The notes below the pieces were generated by a model. The model saw nothing but the letters and a program-made list of their open reading frames with translations, made no database searches and was not told where the DNA came from. DNA of 64,000 nucleotides, from the NCBI GenBank assembly GCA_029216955.1, contig JANAVB010004031.1, positions 1-64,000 on the forward strand. Reading direction: 5' to 3'. How positions within the stretch are numbered: the first letter of the stretch is position 1; every line of letters begins with the position of its first letter. The DNA comes from Iris pallida. Its lineage: Eukaryota > Streptophyta > Magnoliopsida > Asparagales > Iridaceae. Below are positions 1-10,255 of this stretch, one piece after another. The position numbers were made by a program, and so were the translations under genes.

Positions 1-689
1 CCCACTGGTCCCCTTAGAACCACTCTGTGCTCTGGAGACAGAGTTCGGGCCGAACTCTGCCTCCACACAGAGTTCGGGCCGAACTCTGTCCCCTAGAAAT
101 CAGGAACCCTAATTTTAGGGATAGCTGGTTGCTAGTTGTCCAACGGCCAAATTTTTGAATTTTCCTACCCGAATTCTGGCCGAATTCTGCCTATAAAAAC
201 ACTATAAATAGGGCATGAATTCTCTCATTTCAATCCATCCAATCTTCTCTTCTATTCTCTCTATAAGCTCAATAAGCCATACCCTTCCCATCTACTAGCC
301 ACAAGCCTCCTAAGTCTCGAGTGCTCAGCATCTCTCAGTTAGGATTCTTGTGCAAGAGTCGAAGAAGTCGCTTGGACAATTCCAAGCAAATCGCCACTGC
401 GATCCTCTGTTAGAAGTTGACGTGCTCTTCTGAAGAAAAGGCACGGGTTGTAAACTACTATTTCACAAATAGTGGATTTAATCCTGAGCTAGAGTTCTCA
501 GGCCTGGACTAGTCCTCCACGAGGGAAACCAGGTTAAAATCGCTGTATTTGCGTATGCTCTTCTGCTCTTCATTTATTTTCCGCACTTTACTCTGATTAT
601 TTATTATCGGTGAAAGAGTTATTTTTAATTGGCTATTTTTCTATATAAACTCTATTCACCCCCCTCTAGAGTTGCCAAACTGTTCTTCA
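1..689 (+). repeat. Copia-1 5' LTR (right part)
   Basis: Position 2 aligns with 8705 of the 3' LTR, so about 255 bases of the LTR lie outside the window. It ends in TTCA just before the primer binding site. I count about eight differences from the 3' copy over 689 bases, so insertion is recent. It contains two copies (39-59 and 68-88) of an inverted repeat with 10-bp arms CAGAGTTCGG and CCGAACTCTG around one G. Confidence 0.93.
192..210 (+). promoter_or_regulatory. Twin TATA boxes of the Copia-1 LTR promoter
   Basis: TATAAAAA at 192 and TATAAATA at 203 lie in tandem downstream of the inverted repeats and upstream of a CT-rich leader. The same pair occurs in the 3' LTR near 8895-8913. This fits the start of U3-driven transcription. 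No transcript data are available. Confidence 0.75.
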
Positions 690-691
690 AT

Positions 692-705
692 TGGTATCAA
701 AGCTC
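692..705 (+). other. Copia-1 primer binding site (initiator Met tRNA type)
   Basis: TGGTATCAAAGCTC follows the LTR end by two bases. It matches the plant initiator-Met tRNA 3' end except for one A where TGGTATCAGAGC is usual. Confidence 0.85.
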
Positions 706-744
706 TGTTCTCTTTATAAGGACTAACATCCTAAGAGCTGATCC

Positions 745-2853
745 ATGGCAACCACACAATCCTTGATTTCCAATCATGGTGAAGGTCAGTCCACTCATAG
801 GCCTCCCCTATTTGATGGGACTAACTACACATATTGAAAAACAAGGATGAGCTTCTATCTTAAGTCTCTAGACTTTGACCTGTGGATTGTCGTCACTGAC
901 GGTTACAAAAAGCCCGCCAGAATAGTTGTCGATGGTGACCTCATTGAGAAACCACACGACAAATATTCTGTCGAGGAGAAGAAACAGGCAAGTCTAGATG
1001 CTAGGGCTATTAATGCTTTATTCTGTGCTATAGACATGAATGAGTTCAACAGGGTCTCTACATGCACCACTGCTCATGAAGTATGGAGACTTCTAGAAGT
1101 GACGCATGAAGGAACCACACAGGTCAAGGAATCCGTCTCACTCAAGAATACGAAGCTTTCAAGATGAAGCCAAGTGAGACGATCACTCAAATGTTCACAA
1201 GATTCCTCGACATCATCAATCCTCTATCCTCGCTTGGAAAGCAGTACTCAAACCACGAGAAGATTCGTAAGCTACTCAGAGGGCTACCAAAGATTTGGAA
1301 CCCTAAGGTGACAGCCATCATAGAAGGAAACGATCTCACAACAATGTCAATGGAGACCTTGATGGGTAAGCTTATGACTCACGAGCTTGACCTCAAGGAC
1401 TTCGAAGAGCCTGCTCCGAAGACCAGGGAGATCGTACTCAAAGCTCATCAACGAAGAGCTAATCATGATGAGACCGAAGAAGATAACTCGGATGATGAAG
1501 ACCAAGCTCTCATGGTTCGCAACTTCAGGAAATTTCTTCGCTTCAATCGAAGGAAGAAGGAATCTCAAGAAGACGATGAAGAGGAACCAACTTGTTACGG
1601 TTGTAAGAAAACTGGACATGTCCAAAAGACTGCCCATTCCTGAAGAAGAACAACCGCTATGAGAAGCCATACAAAAAGAACTCATCAAAGAAATATGCCA
1701 ACACAGGCATCTAGCATGAAAGTAAAGCAAGTGACTCTGAGGAAGAAAAGGACTCTCCTCAAAATACAGCAAATGTGTGCCTGATGGCAACTTCCAACAA
1801 GGTATCTAACGAAACTCTGGATGACTTCTCTTTTGATGAACTTGGCGATGCTTTCATTGATTTACTCGAGGATCATAAAAAGGTCATCGGTAAATATAAA
1901 CATGCCAAGGACAAAATCAAAAGTCTAGAAGATGAGATACAAAGAATTTCTTTACTTCTTGATAATGTTAGAAACACGTCACCCACTAATGACACTGATG
2001 AAGTATCCAAGCTTAAATTAAGCTTGCATGATGCTGAAGCACGTATTGAGCAACAAACTCAAGAAATCACTACACTCAACACGTTGTTTGCTGAAGAAAA
2101 GAGTAGACACAAGATTTCCATGACTAAGATATATGGCTTAAATATTAAGGTTGATGAACTGCAAGCTGTTTCTAAAAGATTAGAAACCAAATTGGGTAAA
2201 CAGGTTGTTCAACCTCAAACCCAATCACATGGGCACAATACCACTCATGCTAGTCAATCACGTCATTCTCATGCAGCACATAACCATGCATTTATATACA
2301 CAAACTTTCACAAACCACGTGCACGTAAGAACAATTCTCACTCAGTACACACTCATCATGCACAAAGACACAATCAACATCACTCCACACATAAAAATCA
2401 TCATGCCATGCCATATAGACAAAATCATCATACAATGCCATATAGACAAGGTCCTCATATACCATATAACAAAACCATCATGCCATGCCATCTAGACAAT
2501 ATCAGCATATCACACATCATAGACAATACCATCATTCTATGCCTCATAGACACCATCACCATGCCACTTATTCCATGCATAATCATCTTCACCATGCTAA
2601 CTCTTCACATCATGTCCATCCTCATCCTGTTGCTTATAGATATTATTCTCATGCTCCTAGTATAAATAAGAATGCTATCTGTACTTATTGTGGATTACAT
2701 GGACACATCTCACCACAGTGCAGAGTTAGAAAACTTGTAGATAAAAGGATATATGCTTGGTTCCCAAAGACTAACTTTTCAGGACCCTCAAGAACTCGGG
2801 TACCAAAGGTCACATCTACTCTTGATGTAGGTGGACCTTCCCTCCTCAACTGA
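745..2853 (+). pseudogene. gag: Copia-1 gag (nucleocapsid polyprotein), decayed
   Basis: Gag forms the virus-like particle and binds element RNA. ATG 745 opens a frame stopped at 835-837 (TGA where related copies have W). It then continues as the capsid part (about 840-1440), a frameshift near 1160, a first zinc knuckle CYGCKKTGH near 1597, a frameshift at about 1632 and a TAG at 1712 (W codon). A coiled-coil region follows (1800-2200). Next comes a His-rich stretch with repeated PYRQ units (2230-2660), a second knuckle CTYCGLHGHISPQC near 2690, and a TGA at 2851. Copia-2 carries the same domain order. The end overlaps the protease frame by 23 bases. Not functional as it stands. Confidence 0.9.
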
Positions 2854-4300
2854 AAGTAAGTGGATTCTCGATAGTGGATGCTCGCGACATATGACGGGAG
2901 ACGCAAATCTTTTTGCATCACTATCGATGAAGAGAGAAGGATACGTATCCTTCGGTAACAATCTCAAAGGACACATTATAGGTAATGGTATCATTGGTCA
3001 TCCTCCTTCTCCTGTAATAAAGTATGTCTGCCTAGTGACCGAGTTAAAGCATAACCTGCTCAGCATTAGTCATCTTGCTGATCATGGATATGATATTAAC
3101 TTTGGACAAAACAGTTACTACATCTATGATAGGTCAACAGGAGACATTGCTTTGAAGGGAAAAGAGAGGACAACATCTACATTTTCTATCTTTCTATAAA
3201 TACTAACAATGCAGGTAGATGTCTATATGTCCACAAAGACGAACGACTACTTTGGCACCAGCGTCTTGGTCATGCCAACATGGATGCTATATCCAGGCTT
3301 TCTACCAAGAAGCTAGTGAGAGGATTACCTGACATCACGTTCAAAAAGGACACGGTATGTGCCGAATGTGAACTAAACAAGGCAACTAAATCCTCATTTC
3401 ATTCTATCAACTCTGTAAGTACTACTAGACCCTTGCAACTACTTCATATGGATTTATTTGGTCATAGTAGAATAGCTAGCCTTGGAGACAAACTTTATGC
3501 ATTTGTTATTGTTGATGATTTTCGAGATTTACATGGGTTTTCTTTCTCGCTAATAAGAGCGATGCTATTTCTGCTTTCAAATTTTTGTAAAGAAAGTTCA
3601 AAACGAAAAAAGCTATATGATTACTCGAATCCGAAGTGATCATGGAGGCGAATTCGTAAATTATGATTTTGAAAGTTTTTGTAATGTAAATGGTTTGATC
3701 ATGAATTCTCTTGTCCTAGAACTCCTCAACAAAATGGTGTTGTGGAGCGGAAGAATAGGACTCTTGGCGATATGGCTAGAGTCATGTTGAATAAATTTTC
3801 TCTTCCGAAATATTTTTGGGCAGAGGCTGTAAGTACAGCATGCCACATTTTAAATAGGGTACTTATTCGTCCCATTACGAAGAAAACACCCTATGAGCTT
3901 TGGTTTGGGAGAACCCCCAATGTTTCTTATTTTAAAATTTTTGGTTGTAGATGTTTTATCCTTAACACCAAAGACAACTTAGGCAAATTTGATGCCAAAG
4001 CTGACGATGGTATCTTTCTTGGTTATGCAGCCAAGAGTAAGGGATATAGAGTTTTCAATAAACGCTCACTTATTGTGGAAGAGTCAACAAATGTGACTTT
4101 TGATGAAGACAATAGTGCAGCAAGTACTCTTGATGATGATGTTGAGCCATCAACTTCTACTCCAATGAATACTTCAACCAAAACTAATTCTCTGGAGGGT
4201 TTGCCTAAGAAATTCTCTTTCAAACCTTCTCATCCAGAAAATTTAGTTATAGGAGAAGTTTCACGTGGAGTAACTACTAGATCATCACTAAGAGACTCCG
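2831..4300 (+). pseudogene. pol: Copia-1 pol: protease, pre-integrase zinc domain and integrase
   Basis: The frame opens at 2831, directly after an in-frame TAG and in the +1 frame relative to gag. The protease motif WILDSGCSRHMTGD lies near 2861. The stop after the protease part is at about 3199. The zinc region (HQRLGHAN ... CAECELNK, 3250-3380) and integrase core follow. The core is split by frameshifts near 3525, 3600 and 3700; it resumes at 3742 with MERKNRTLGDMARV, carrying the catalytic Glu of the DDE triad. The C-terminal part has the usual copia motifs FGRTPNVSYFKIFGC and KGYRVFNKRS. Protease matures the polyprotein and integrase inserts the cDNA. Broken in several places. Confidence 0.9.
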
Positions 4301-5864
4301 TTGCTAGCACTGCCTTTATTTCACAAGTAGAGCCTAAAAACATTTCTGAAGCTTTTAATGATGAATTTTGGATTTCTGCTATGCAAGAAGAACTCAACCA
4401 ATTCGAGAGAAGCCAAGTATGGGAACTCGTTCCTAGACCAGTTAATCACTCGATAATTGGTACTAAATGGGTTTTTAGAAACAAAGTAAATGAAGATGGT
4501 TCAGTCACACGTAACAAAGCTCGTCTAGTAGCTCAAGGATACAACTAAGAGGAAGGTATCGACTACGATGAGACGTATGCTTCTGTTGCTAGACTAGAAT
4601 CCATTCGGATGCTTTGTGCTTTTGCTAATTTTTAAAACTTTAAATTATTTCAAATGGATATGAAAAGTGCTTTCCTGAATGGTTTTATTAAGGAGGAAGT
4701 TTATGTGAAACAACCTCCTGGCTTTGAAAATCACAAATTTCCCGACCACGTGTTCAAGCTAAAGAAAGCACTTTATGGCCTCAAACAAGCCCCCAGAGCT
4801 TGGTATGAAAGGCTAAGTAGCTTCTTACTTGAGAAAGGTTTTTCAAAAGGGAAAATTGACACTACACTGTTTATAAAATCTTTCAAAGACACTATTTTAT
4901 TAATTCAGATTTATGTTGATGATATTATTTTTGGGTCTACTGATGAAACTCTTGTCAAGAATTTGCCAAGTGTATGCAGACGGAATTTGAGATGAGCATG
5001 ATGGGAGAGCTCAACTACTTTCTTGGTCTGCAAGTAAAACAACTGGCTAATGGAACTTTCATCTGTCAATAGAAGTATACCAAGGACATGCTGAAGAAGT
5101 TCGATCTTGACAACATCAAACCAATCAGCACTCCAATGGCTACCTCAACCAAACTCGAACCAGATGAGAGCGGCAAACCCGTTGATCAATGTAAGTATCG
5201 AGGTATGATAGGCAGCTTACTTTATTTAACTGCTAGTCGCCCCGATATCATGTTTAGTGTTTGCCTATGTGCTAGATATCAAGCAAATCCTAAGGAATCT
5301 CACATGACCGCGGTTAAGCGTATCTTTCGATACCTTAAGGGTACGGTTACAGTGGGCCAATGGTATCCCAAGTCAACATCATTTGACCTCATCGGTTACT
5401 CTAATGCTGACTTTGCTGGATGCAAGGTCGACCGTAAAAGTACTAGCGGCACGTGTCATTTATTAGGAAAGGCTTTAGTCTCATGGTTTAGCAAGAAGCA
5501 GAACTTTGTCGCACTATCCACAACAGAAGCTGAATACATAGCAGCTGGGCATTGTTGTGCACAAATTCTGTGGATGAAGCAAACCCTTGAAGACTATAAA
5601 TTATCTTTCATGCATATTCCTATATTCTGTGACAATACTAGTGCCATCAATTTGACTAAGAACCCTGTCTGCCACTCACGCACTAAACACATTGAGATCA
5701 GACACCACTTTTTGCGTGATCATCAGTAAAATGGCACGATTAACTTAGAATTTATTGACACTGATCATCAGCAAGCAGATTTCTTTACTAAGCCATTATC
5801 CGAAGAGCGCTTCAATTTTCTTTGTCGTGAACTCGGAATTTTGGATGAAGCAGTTATAAGTTGA
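4301..5864 (+). pseudogene. pol: Copia-1 pol: reverse transcriptase and RNase H
   Basis: RT starts around EAFNDEFWISAMQEEL (near 4345), runs through GTKWVFRNK, and has a TAA at 4546-4548 (CAA change) and another stop near 4633. It continues with QMDMKSAFLNGFIKEEVYV, ALYGLKQAPRAWY and the active-site box YVDD near 4912. A frameshift near 4965 and a TAG at 5070 follow. The RNase H region (5088-5860) keeps TASRPDIMFSV, STTEAEYIAA and the HI(E)IRHHFLRD end. The first Asp of the usual YSDADFAG box is Asn here. A stop near 5727 interrupts the tail; the last codon is at 5862-5864. This enzyme pair would copy element RNA to DNA, but it is inactive here. Confidence 0.9.
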
Positions 5865-6614
5865 GACTTACTTGCGTAAATATCGAGTATATTTTGATTC
5901 TTTTATGACGAATTTATTATGGGTACAAGCCGAAAGGGTCCTTCTGACAAAAAGGCGTAAAAGCCTAAGCGACACGGTGCACTAGTCCTCAGGACTACCG
6001 CTAGCTGGGATCCGGCCCCTGCAGCTAACCCATGGCAAATTTGAAATACTGAATTACAATATATTTCTTTGTTTATTATATGGTTTGTTCCGATTTATTA
6101 TTGCCTAATTGATTTTTTCTAAAGTTCATTCTGACCTTTGTGTACCTCTCTATGTACTTCATTGTTTTCATCAATCTTTTATCCTCAAAATCTCTTTTGT
6201 TCAAACACTTAATCAATTTTTCTATCTTTTCAGCCTGCCTTTAGTTCTGGACCACTGATCCAGAACTCGGGCCGAACTCTGCCCCTAACAGAGTTCGGGC
6301 CGAGTTCGGTCCCTAAGTTCCAGCGTCGGGATCTGGCTCTGCCGTTGGATCAATTTAGATCCTATGGTCCATATGTCATCCGACCAAAGACAAACCCCTA
6401 TTTTATTTCGGGATTCCCTCTCTCTCCTTCACTATTGCCACCTTCCTCACCTCTCCAAACTCTTTCCTTCAAACCCTAACCCTAGTTTTTGATCTAGAGT
6501 GCTCCATTGCTCCTCAAAATCAAGGAAAAAGGGTTTCTCATCATTCTCTTCCACCGTTTATTAATCATTTGAGGAATCATTCTTATCTTCTATACTTCAC
6601 TCTATCAAGTTTTT
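5865..6614 (+). promoter_or_regulatory. Pol-ORF3 spacer with possible 3' splice site and LTR-type inverted repeats
   Basis: There is no gene in these 750 bases. A pyrimidine run ending TTTTCAG (6227-6233) looks like a 3' splice site that could join a leader to ORF3. Directly after it, 6261-6309 holds two inverted repeats of the same type as in the LTR (CAGAACTCGG.GCCGAACTCTG and a second, imperfect copy). A CT-rich leader then runs to the ORF3 start. This could be a splice acceptor or a separate promoter for ORF3; the sequence alone cannot decide. Confidence 0.45.
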
Positions 6615-7871
6615 ATGGCCCCTCGCTTGTTCAATCGTGGAAAGAGGATTCGAACTGAGAGTGTTTCCTCTTCGGATACTCCTCCGACGAATGAACGAAT
6701 CATTGAACAACTTCAACCACCTCATCCGTTGTTTAACCCACCTCGTCCTGGAAACCCTTCTACCTTTGACAACCGATTATTTGTTTCACTAGATGCCTCA
6801 AACAACTGGTTTAGTGACTATCGGAATCGTCAGGTATTCGCAGGACATCCCATTAATTTTTCTATCTTCTCTCAGTATGATTCTTTATTTCATGACCTCT
6901 GCTTTGATGAGCTTGTCACTACCACTTCTGCTATCTATCGTCATGCTGTCCAAATGTTCTACTGCAACATGACCTTTGATGATCTCCATATTTATTCACG
7001 AGTTGCAGGTATCAATATATCTTTTGATGACTTTGACTTAGCCGAATATCTTGGTCTTCAAGAGCCCAATTCTTGGGAAAAGCTAGTTGACGCTCGCTCG
7101 TTCCGTTTTCCCGACGGAATTTCCCTTGAGAGCTTCAAGGACGATTTGTGTACTCCATACACACGTCCTCGCAAGCTCACGGCTAAATATCTCAACCCAT
7201 ATTTTTCTGATCTTCATTGGATTATTTCTAACACCATTCTACCCAAAACAGGTTCCCATGATGACATCACTTATCTTGAGATATCTGCTCTTTATCATCT
7301 TTACTTTGGAATTTCTTTCAATCTTCCACGTACAATGATGGACTGGATGATTCACTGTAGGAAGAAACCACGAGCTCTGGTTTATCCTTTGTACCTTCCT
7401 ATGATCTTTCGTGCATTTAACATACCACTTGATATCTGTCCATTCTTGCCTGCTCCTGCTTTCCTGTCCAAGGCACGACATACTCAGGCAGTTGTCGCCT
7501 CTCCTAAGGCTTCTGAGCATTCTGATGATGCGGAGTCTAACTCCCCTCCTTTCCGTCAGGATGCACTACCTCCACCTGCCACTCTTGACTCCATCCAGAC
7601 CATGCTCCAGGATCGTTTCTACTTAGAAGCTGATCGGTGGGCTCAGATGGACTACCGTACTACCCTATAGATGAGTGCACTCTGTAACTCGCTGCATGAT
7701 ATTCGGTACCCCATGTCCCATCATCCTACTATGGCCATTTCCATGCAGCGGGATCCCGATCGTAAGGGTTATCGCATTGATGATCCATGGGTCATGCGTT
7801 ACCTGGATCCGGGTGCTGCTCTTGTGGATCCCAGACGTTCCAACTCTCCTGGACCTTCTCATGCTCCTTGA
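6615..7871 (+). CDS. Copia-1 third ORF, plant-transposon-protein-like, one in-frame TAG
   Basis: Open frame of 351 codons, then TAG at 7668-7670, then 66 more codons in the same frame to TGA at 7869. It therefore reads as one gene of about 418 codons with a single amber change. The N terminus is basic (MAPRLFNRGKRIRTES). The core (residues about 85-160) contains MFYCNMTFDDLHIY and FDDFDLAEYLGLQEP, which resemble the 'putative plant transposon protein' domain seen in many plant retroelement extra ORFs. The C-terminal third is Pro/Ser-rich. I see no signal peptide or clear membrane span, so the envelope-like label given to the SIRE third ORF is not supported here. It is much better preserved than gag and pol. 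Role unknown. Confidence 0.7.
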
Positions 7872-8448
7872 TGGAGATTGGCTACTACTTGCTGCTGCTG
7901 CTGATGATGACATTAGTTGATGCATTTTTATTTCTAGTTAGTTTCAGTTTTATGTACTTGGATGTTTTTAAACTCTGGTTATGTGTTTGACATTTGGTTA
8001 TGACACTTTATGCTAGTACTTCTTTTGATTATTTCTATACTGTTTCTTCTCTGCTTGGTGTGGTTGTATTACTATAATTATCTTCTGCAGTTTCTCTATT
8101 ATTCATTCATCTGCAGTCTATATTGCTAACTGCCAAAAGCGGAAGAACTATGTATATTCTGGCTAGATATATATGTCTAGATATATTCTCTTGGTATTGG
8201 TATCATATCCTATCTTTTGGTACATCTGTGCTTGTTTGTGCTTTTTGGAAGATATTATACAGGTTTCATGCACTATTTTCGGGGGAGCTATTGCTTTTAG
8301 CTCAGCACCATTCACTGATTACGGGGGAGCTATTACATTCTAGCTCGGCATCGAGTATGGGGGAGCTATGTTGCTATAATCAACTGTGTCCAGGTATGAA
8401 TGTTGAATATACATATATTATTTTGTCAATTATCAATATGGGGGAGAT
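7872..8448 (+). promoter_or_regulatory. Copia-1 3' untranslated region with four polypurine tracts
   Basis: No coding region. GGGGGAG occurs at 8281, 8323, 8359 and 8440. The last (GGGGGAGAT, 8440-8448) abuts the LTR and is the primer for plus-strand DNA. The first three are each followed by CTAT and alternate with AGCTC segments that pair with GAGCT, giving small stem-loops. Repeated polypurine tracts are a known Sirevirus trait. The rest (7872-8280) is AT-rich with nothing else recognisable. Confidence 0.8.
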
Positions 8449-9393
8449 TGTTGACACAAAGTCACAGTCAACCAAATATTGACTACATTGACTAAATAAT
8501 ATTTGTATTAATTCAATACGACACACGACGACTGCATTCAGTTCAAGACAGATGACAGCTCAGTCTCCGGCTCTCAGTGTGTTCTGGAGTCTGTATTTTA
8601 TAATTTCATTGAGTCTAGACTTGTGTACTCTGAGTCATGCTGAGCTCTTGGAACTTAGTCTATAACCTACCCAAAATCCCAAGCTCTACTGAACCAAAAA
8701 CTGTCCACTGGTCCCCTTAGAACCACTCTGTGCTCTGGAGACAGAGTTCGGGCCGAACTCTGCCTCCACACAGAGTTCGGGCCGAACTCTGCCCCCTAGA
8801 AATCAGGAACCCTAATTTTAGGGATAGCTGGTTGCTAGTTGTCCAACGGCCAAATTTTTGAATTTTCCTACCCGAATTCTGGCCGAATTCTGCCTATAAA
8901 AACACTATAAATAGGGCATGAATTCTCTCATTTCAATCCATCCAATCTTCTCTTCTATTCTCTCTTATAAGCTCAATAGGCCATACCCTTCCCATCTACT
9001 AGCCACAAGCCTCCTAAGTCTCGAGTGCTCAGCATCTCTCAGTTAGGATTCTTGTGCAAAAGTCGAAGAAGTCGCTTGGACAATTCTAAGCAAATCGCCA
9101 CTGCGATCCTCTGTTAGAAGTTGACGTGCTCTTCTGAAGAAAAGGCACGGGTTGTAAACTACTATTTCACAAATAGTGGATTTAATCCTGAGCTAGAGTT
9201 CTCAGGCCTGGACTAGACCTCCACGAGGGAAACCAGGTTAAAATCGCTGTGTTTGCGTATGCTCTTCTGCTCTTCATTTATTTTTCGCACTTTACTCTGA
9301 TTATTTATTATCGGTGAAAGAGTTATTTTTAATTGGCTATTTTTCTATATAAACTCTATTCACCCCCCTCTAGAGTTGCCAAACTGTTCTTCA
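8449..9393 (+). repeat. Copia-1 3' LTR, complete (945 bp)
   Basis: Begins TGTTGACACAAAG directly after the polypurine tract and ends CTGTTCTTCA. It is nearly identical to the 5' LTR where both are visible. It repeats the inverted repeats (8742-8762, 8771-8791) and the twin TATA boxes. The flank CTCTT (9394-9398) is the presumed target duplication. Confidence 0.93.
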
Positions 9394-10255
9394 CTCTTAT
9401 GATCACAGAGTCATCCTGGAATCCTTATCCCATTTATGGGACTACTATGTATCACCTTCGGGGTCTATCACCTTCGGGGTCTATCACCTTCGGGGTCTGA
9501 ACATAGTATCATAACATAACCTGGCTGGATCCTTGTGTATTGATTGGGGGTACGGGGGAGTAGAATTTGGACATGTGAATAATACACCAGTAGTTTCTTA
9601 TCAGAATCATTCGTTAGTGTCTTATCAGAATCATCCCAGGCCATTTACATGTTCATATTGTACTCTGACTCACTAGTCACATGCTAGTTCTCTATGTATA
9701 GTAGATATTTCTATTACAGTTGTCTCTCTGTTTACATACTATTTTCTTTCAGTACCTGTATCTTACTTTACTGCATGTTATATGTTTTCTAACCTGCTAT
9801 GATCTGTTGAGATGTACCGTACTCGCTCCAGTCCTGACTGGACCTGTTGATAAATTTTACAGATAGCCTGGAGGTTCCTGCTAGCCTAGAGGAGACACTT
9901 TAGAGGTTGTTTAGGTAGTTATTTCATTTTGTCTGGAGTTGTATTTACTTTGTGGATTACTGTATCTTTATTTGAGTTTTGAGATGTACTTCTGGGTTCA
10001 TGTATCTTAGACACTTAGACTTCTATCTCCTATATTTATTTTGGATTTCATGTTTTATCTATCTTTATCATGCTCTACCTTAGATGTGATTGAGTTTGTA
10101 TCTGCTATGTCACCCCCATTCGGGGAGTATAAACTGTTTAGTCTTATACTGTTAGATGCATTGAGACCTAGGACAGCGTTCTACCGCCGGCACTGCGACG
10201 TAGGCTGGGCGTTGTTACGTTCTCGTGCCCTAACTCTAGGGTGCGGGTCGTGACA
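9394..10255 (+). repeat. LARD-1 5' LTR, 3' remnant
   Basis: Matches 16374-17251 with scattered substitutions. The 16-base length difference equals one unit of the TATCACCTTCGGGGTC tandem repeat (three units here, 9450-9497; four in the other LTR). The rest of this LTR lies beyond Copia-1, outside the window. Confidence 0.9.

Larger units (their letters stand above)
1..9393 (+). mobile_element. Copia-1: Sirevirus-type Ty1/copia retrotransposon, left end outside window
   Basis: The order is partial 5' LTR, primer binding site, gag, pol (protease, integrase, RT, RNase H), an extra third ORF, polypurine tracts and a complete 3' LTR. Gag with two zinc knuckles and a long coiled coil, plus a third ORF after pol, is the layout of the Sirevirus (SIRE/Maximus) lineage. 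The element lies inside the 5' LTR of LARD-1: sequence right of 9393 resumes exactly where the uninterrupted LARD-1 3' LTR reads CTCTT (16374-16378), which is the likely 5-bp target site. The left target copy is outside the window. Coding parts carry several stops and frameshifts although the LTRs are nearly identical. Confidence 0.93.

Noticed and set aside
6615..7871. Third ORF as a viral envelope gene
   Set aside because: No signal peptide, no clear transmembrane span and no fusion-type motif; the core resembles plant-transposon-protein domains instead.
10041..10253. 70-codon ORF also present at 17037-17249, apparently conserved
   Set aside because: The two copies are the two LTRs of LARD-1, so the similarity reflects transposition and not selection.
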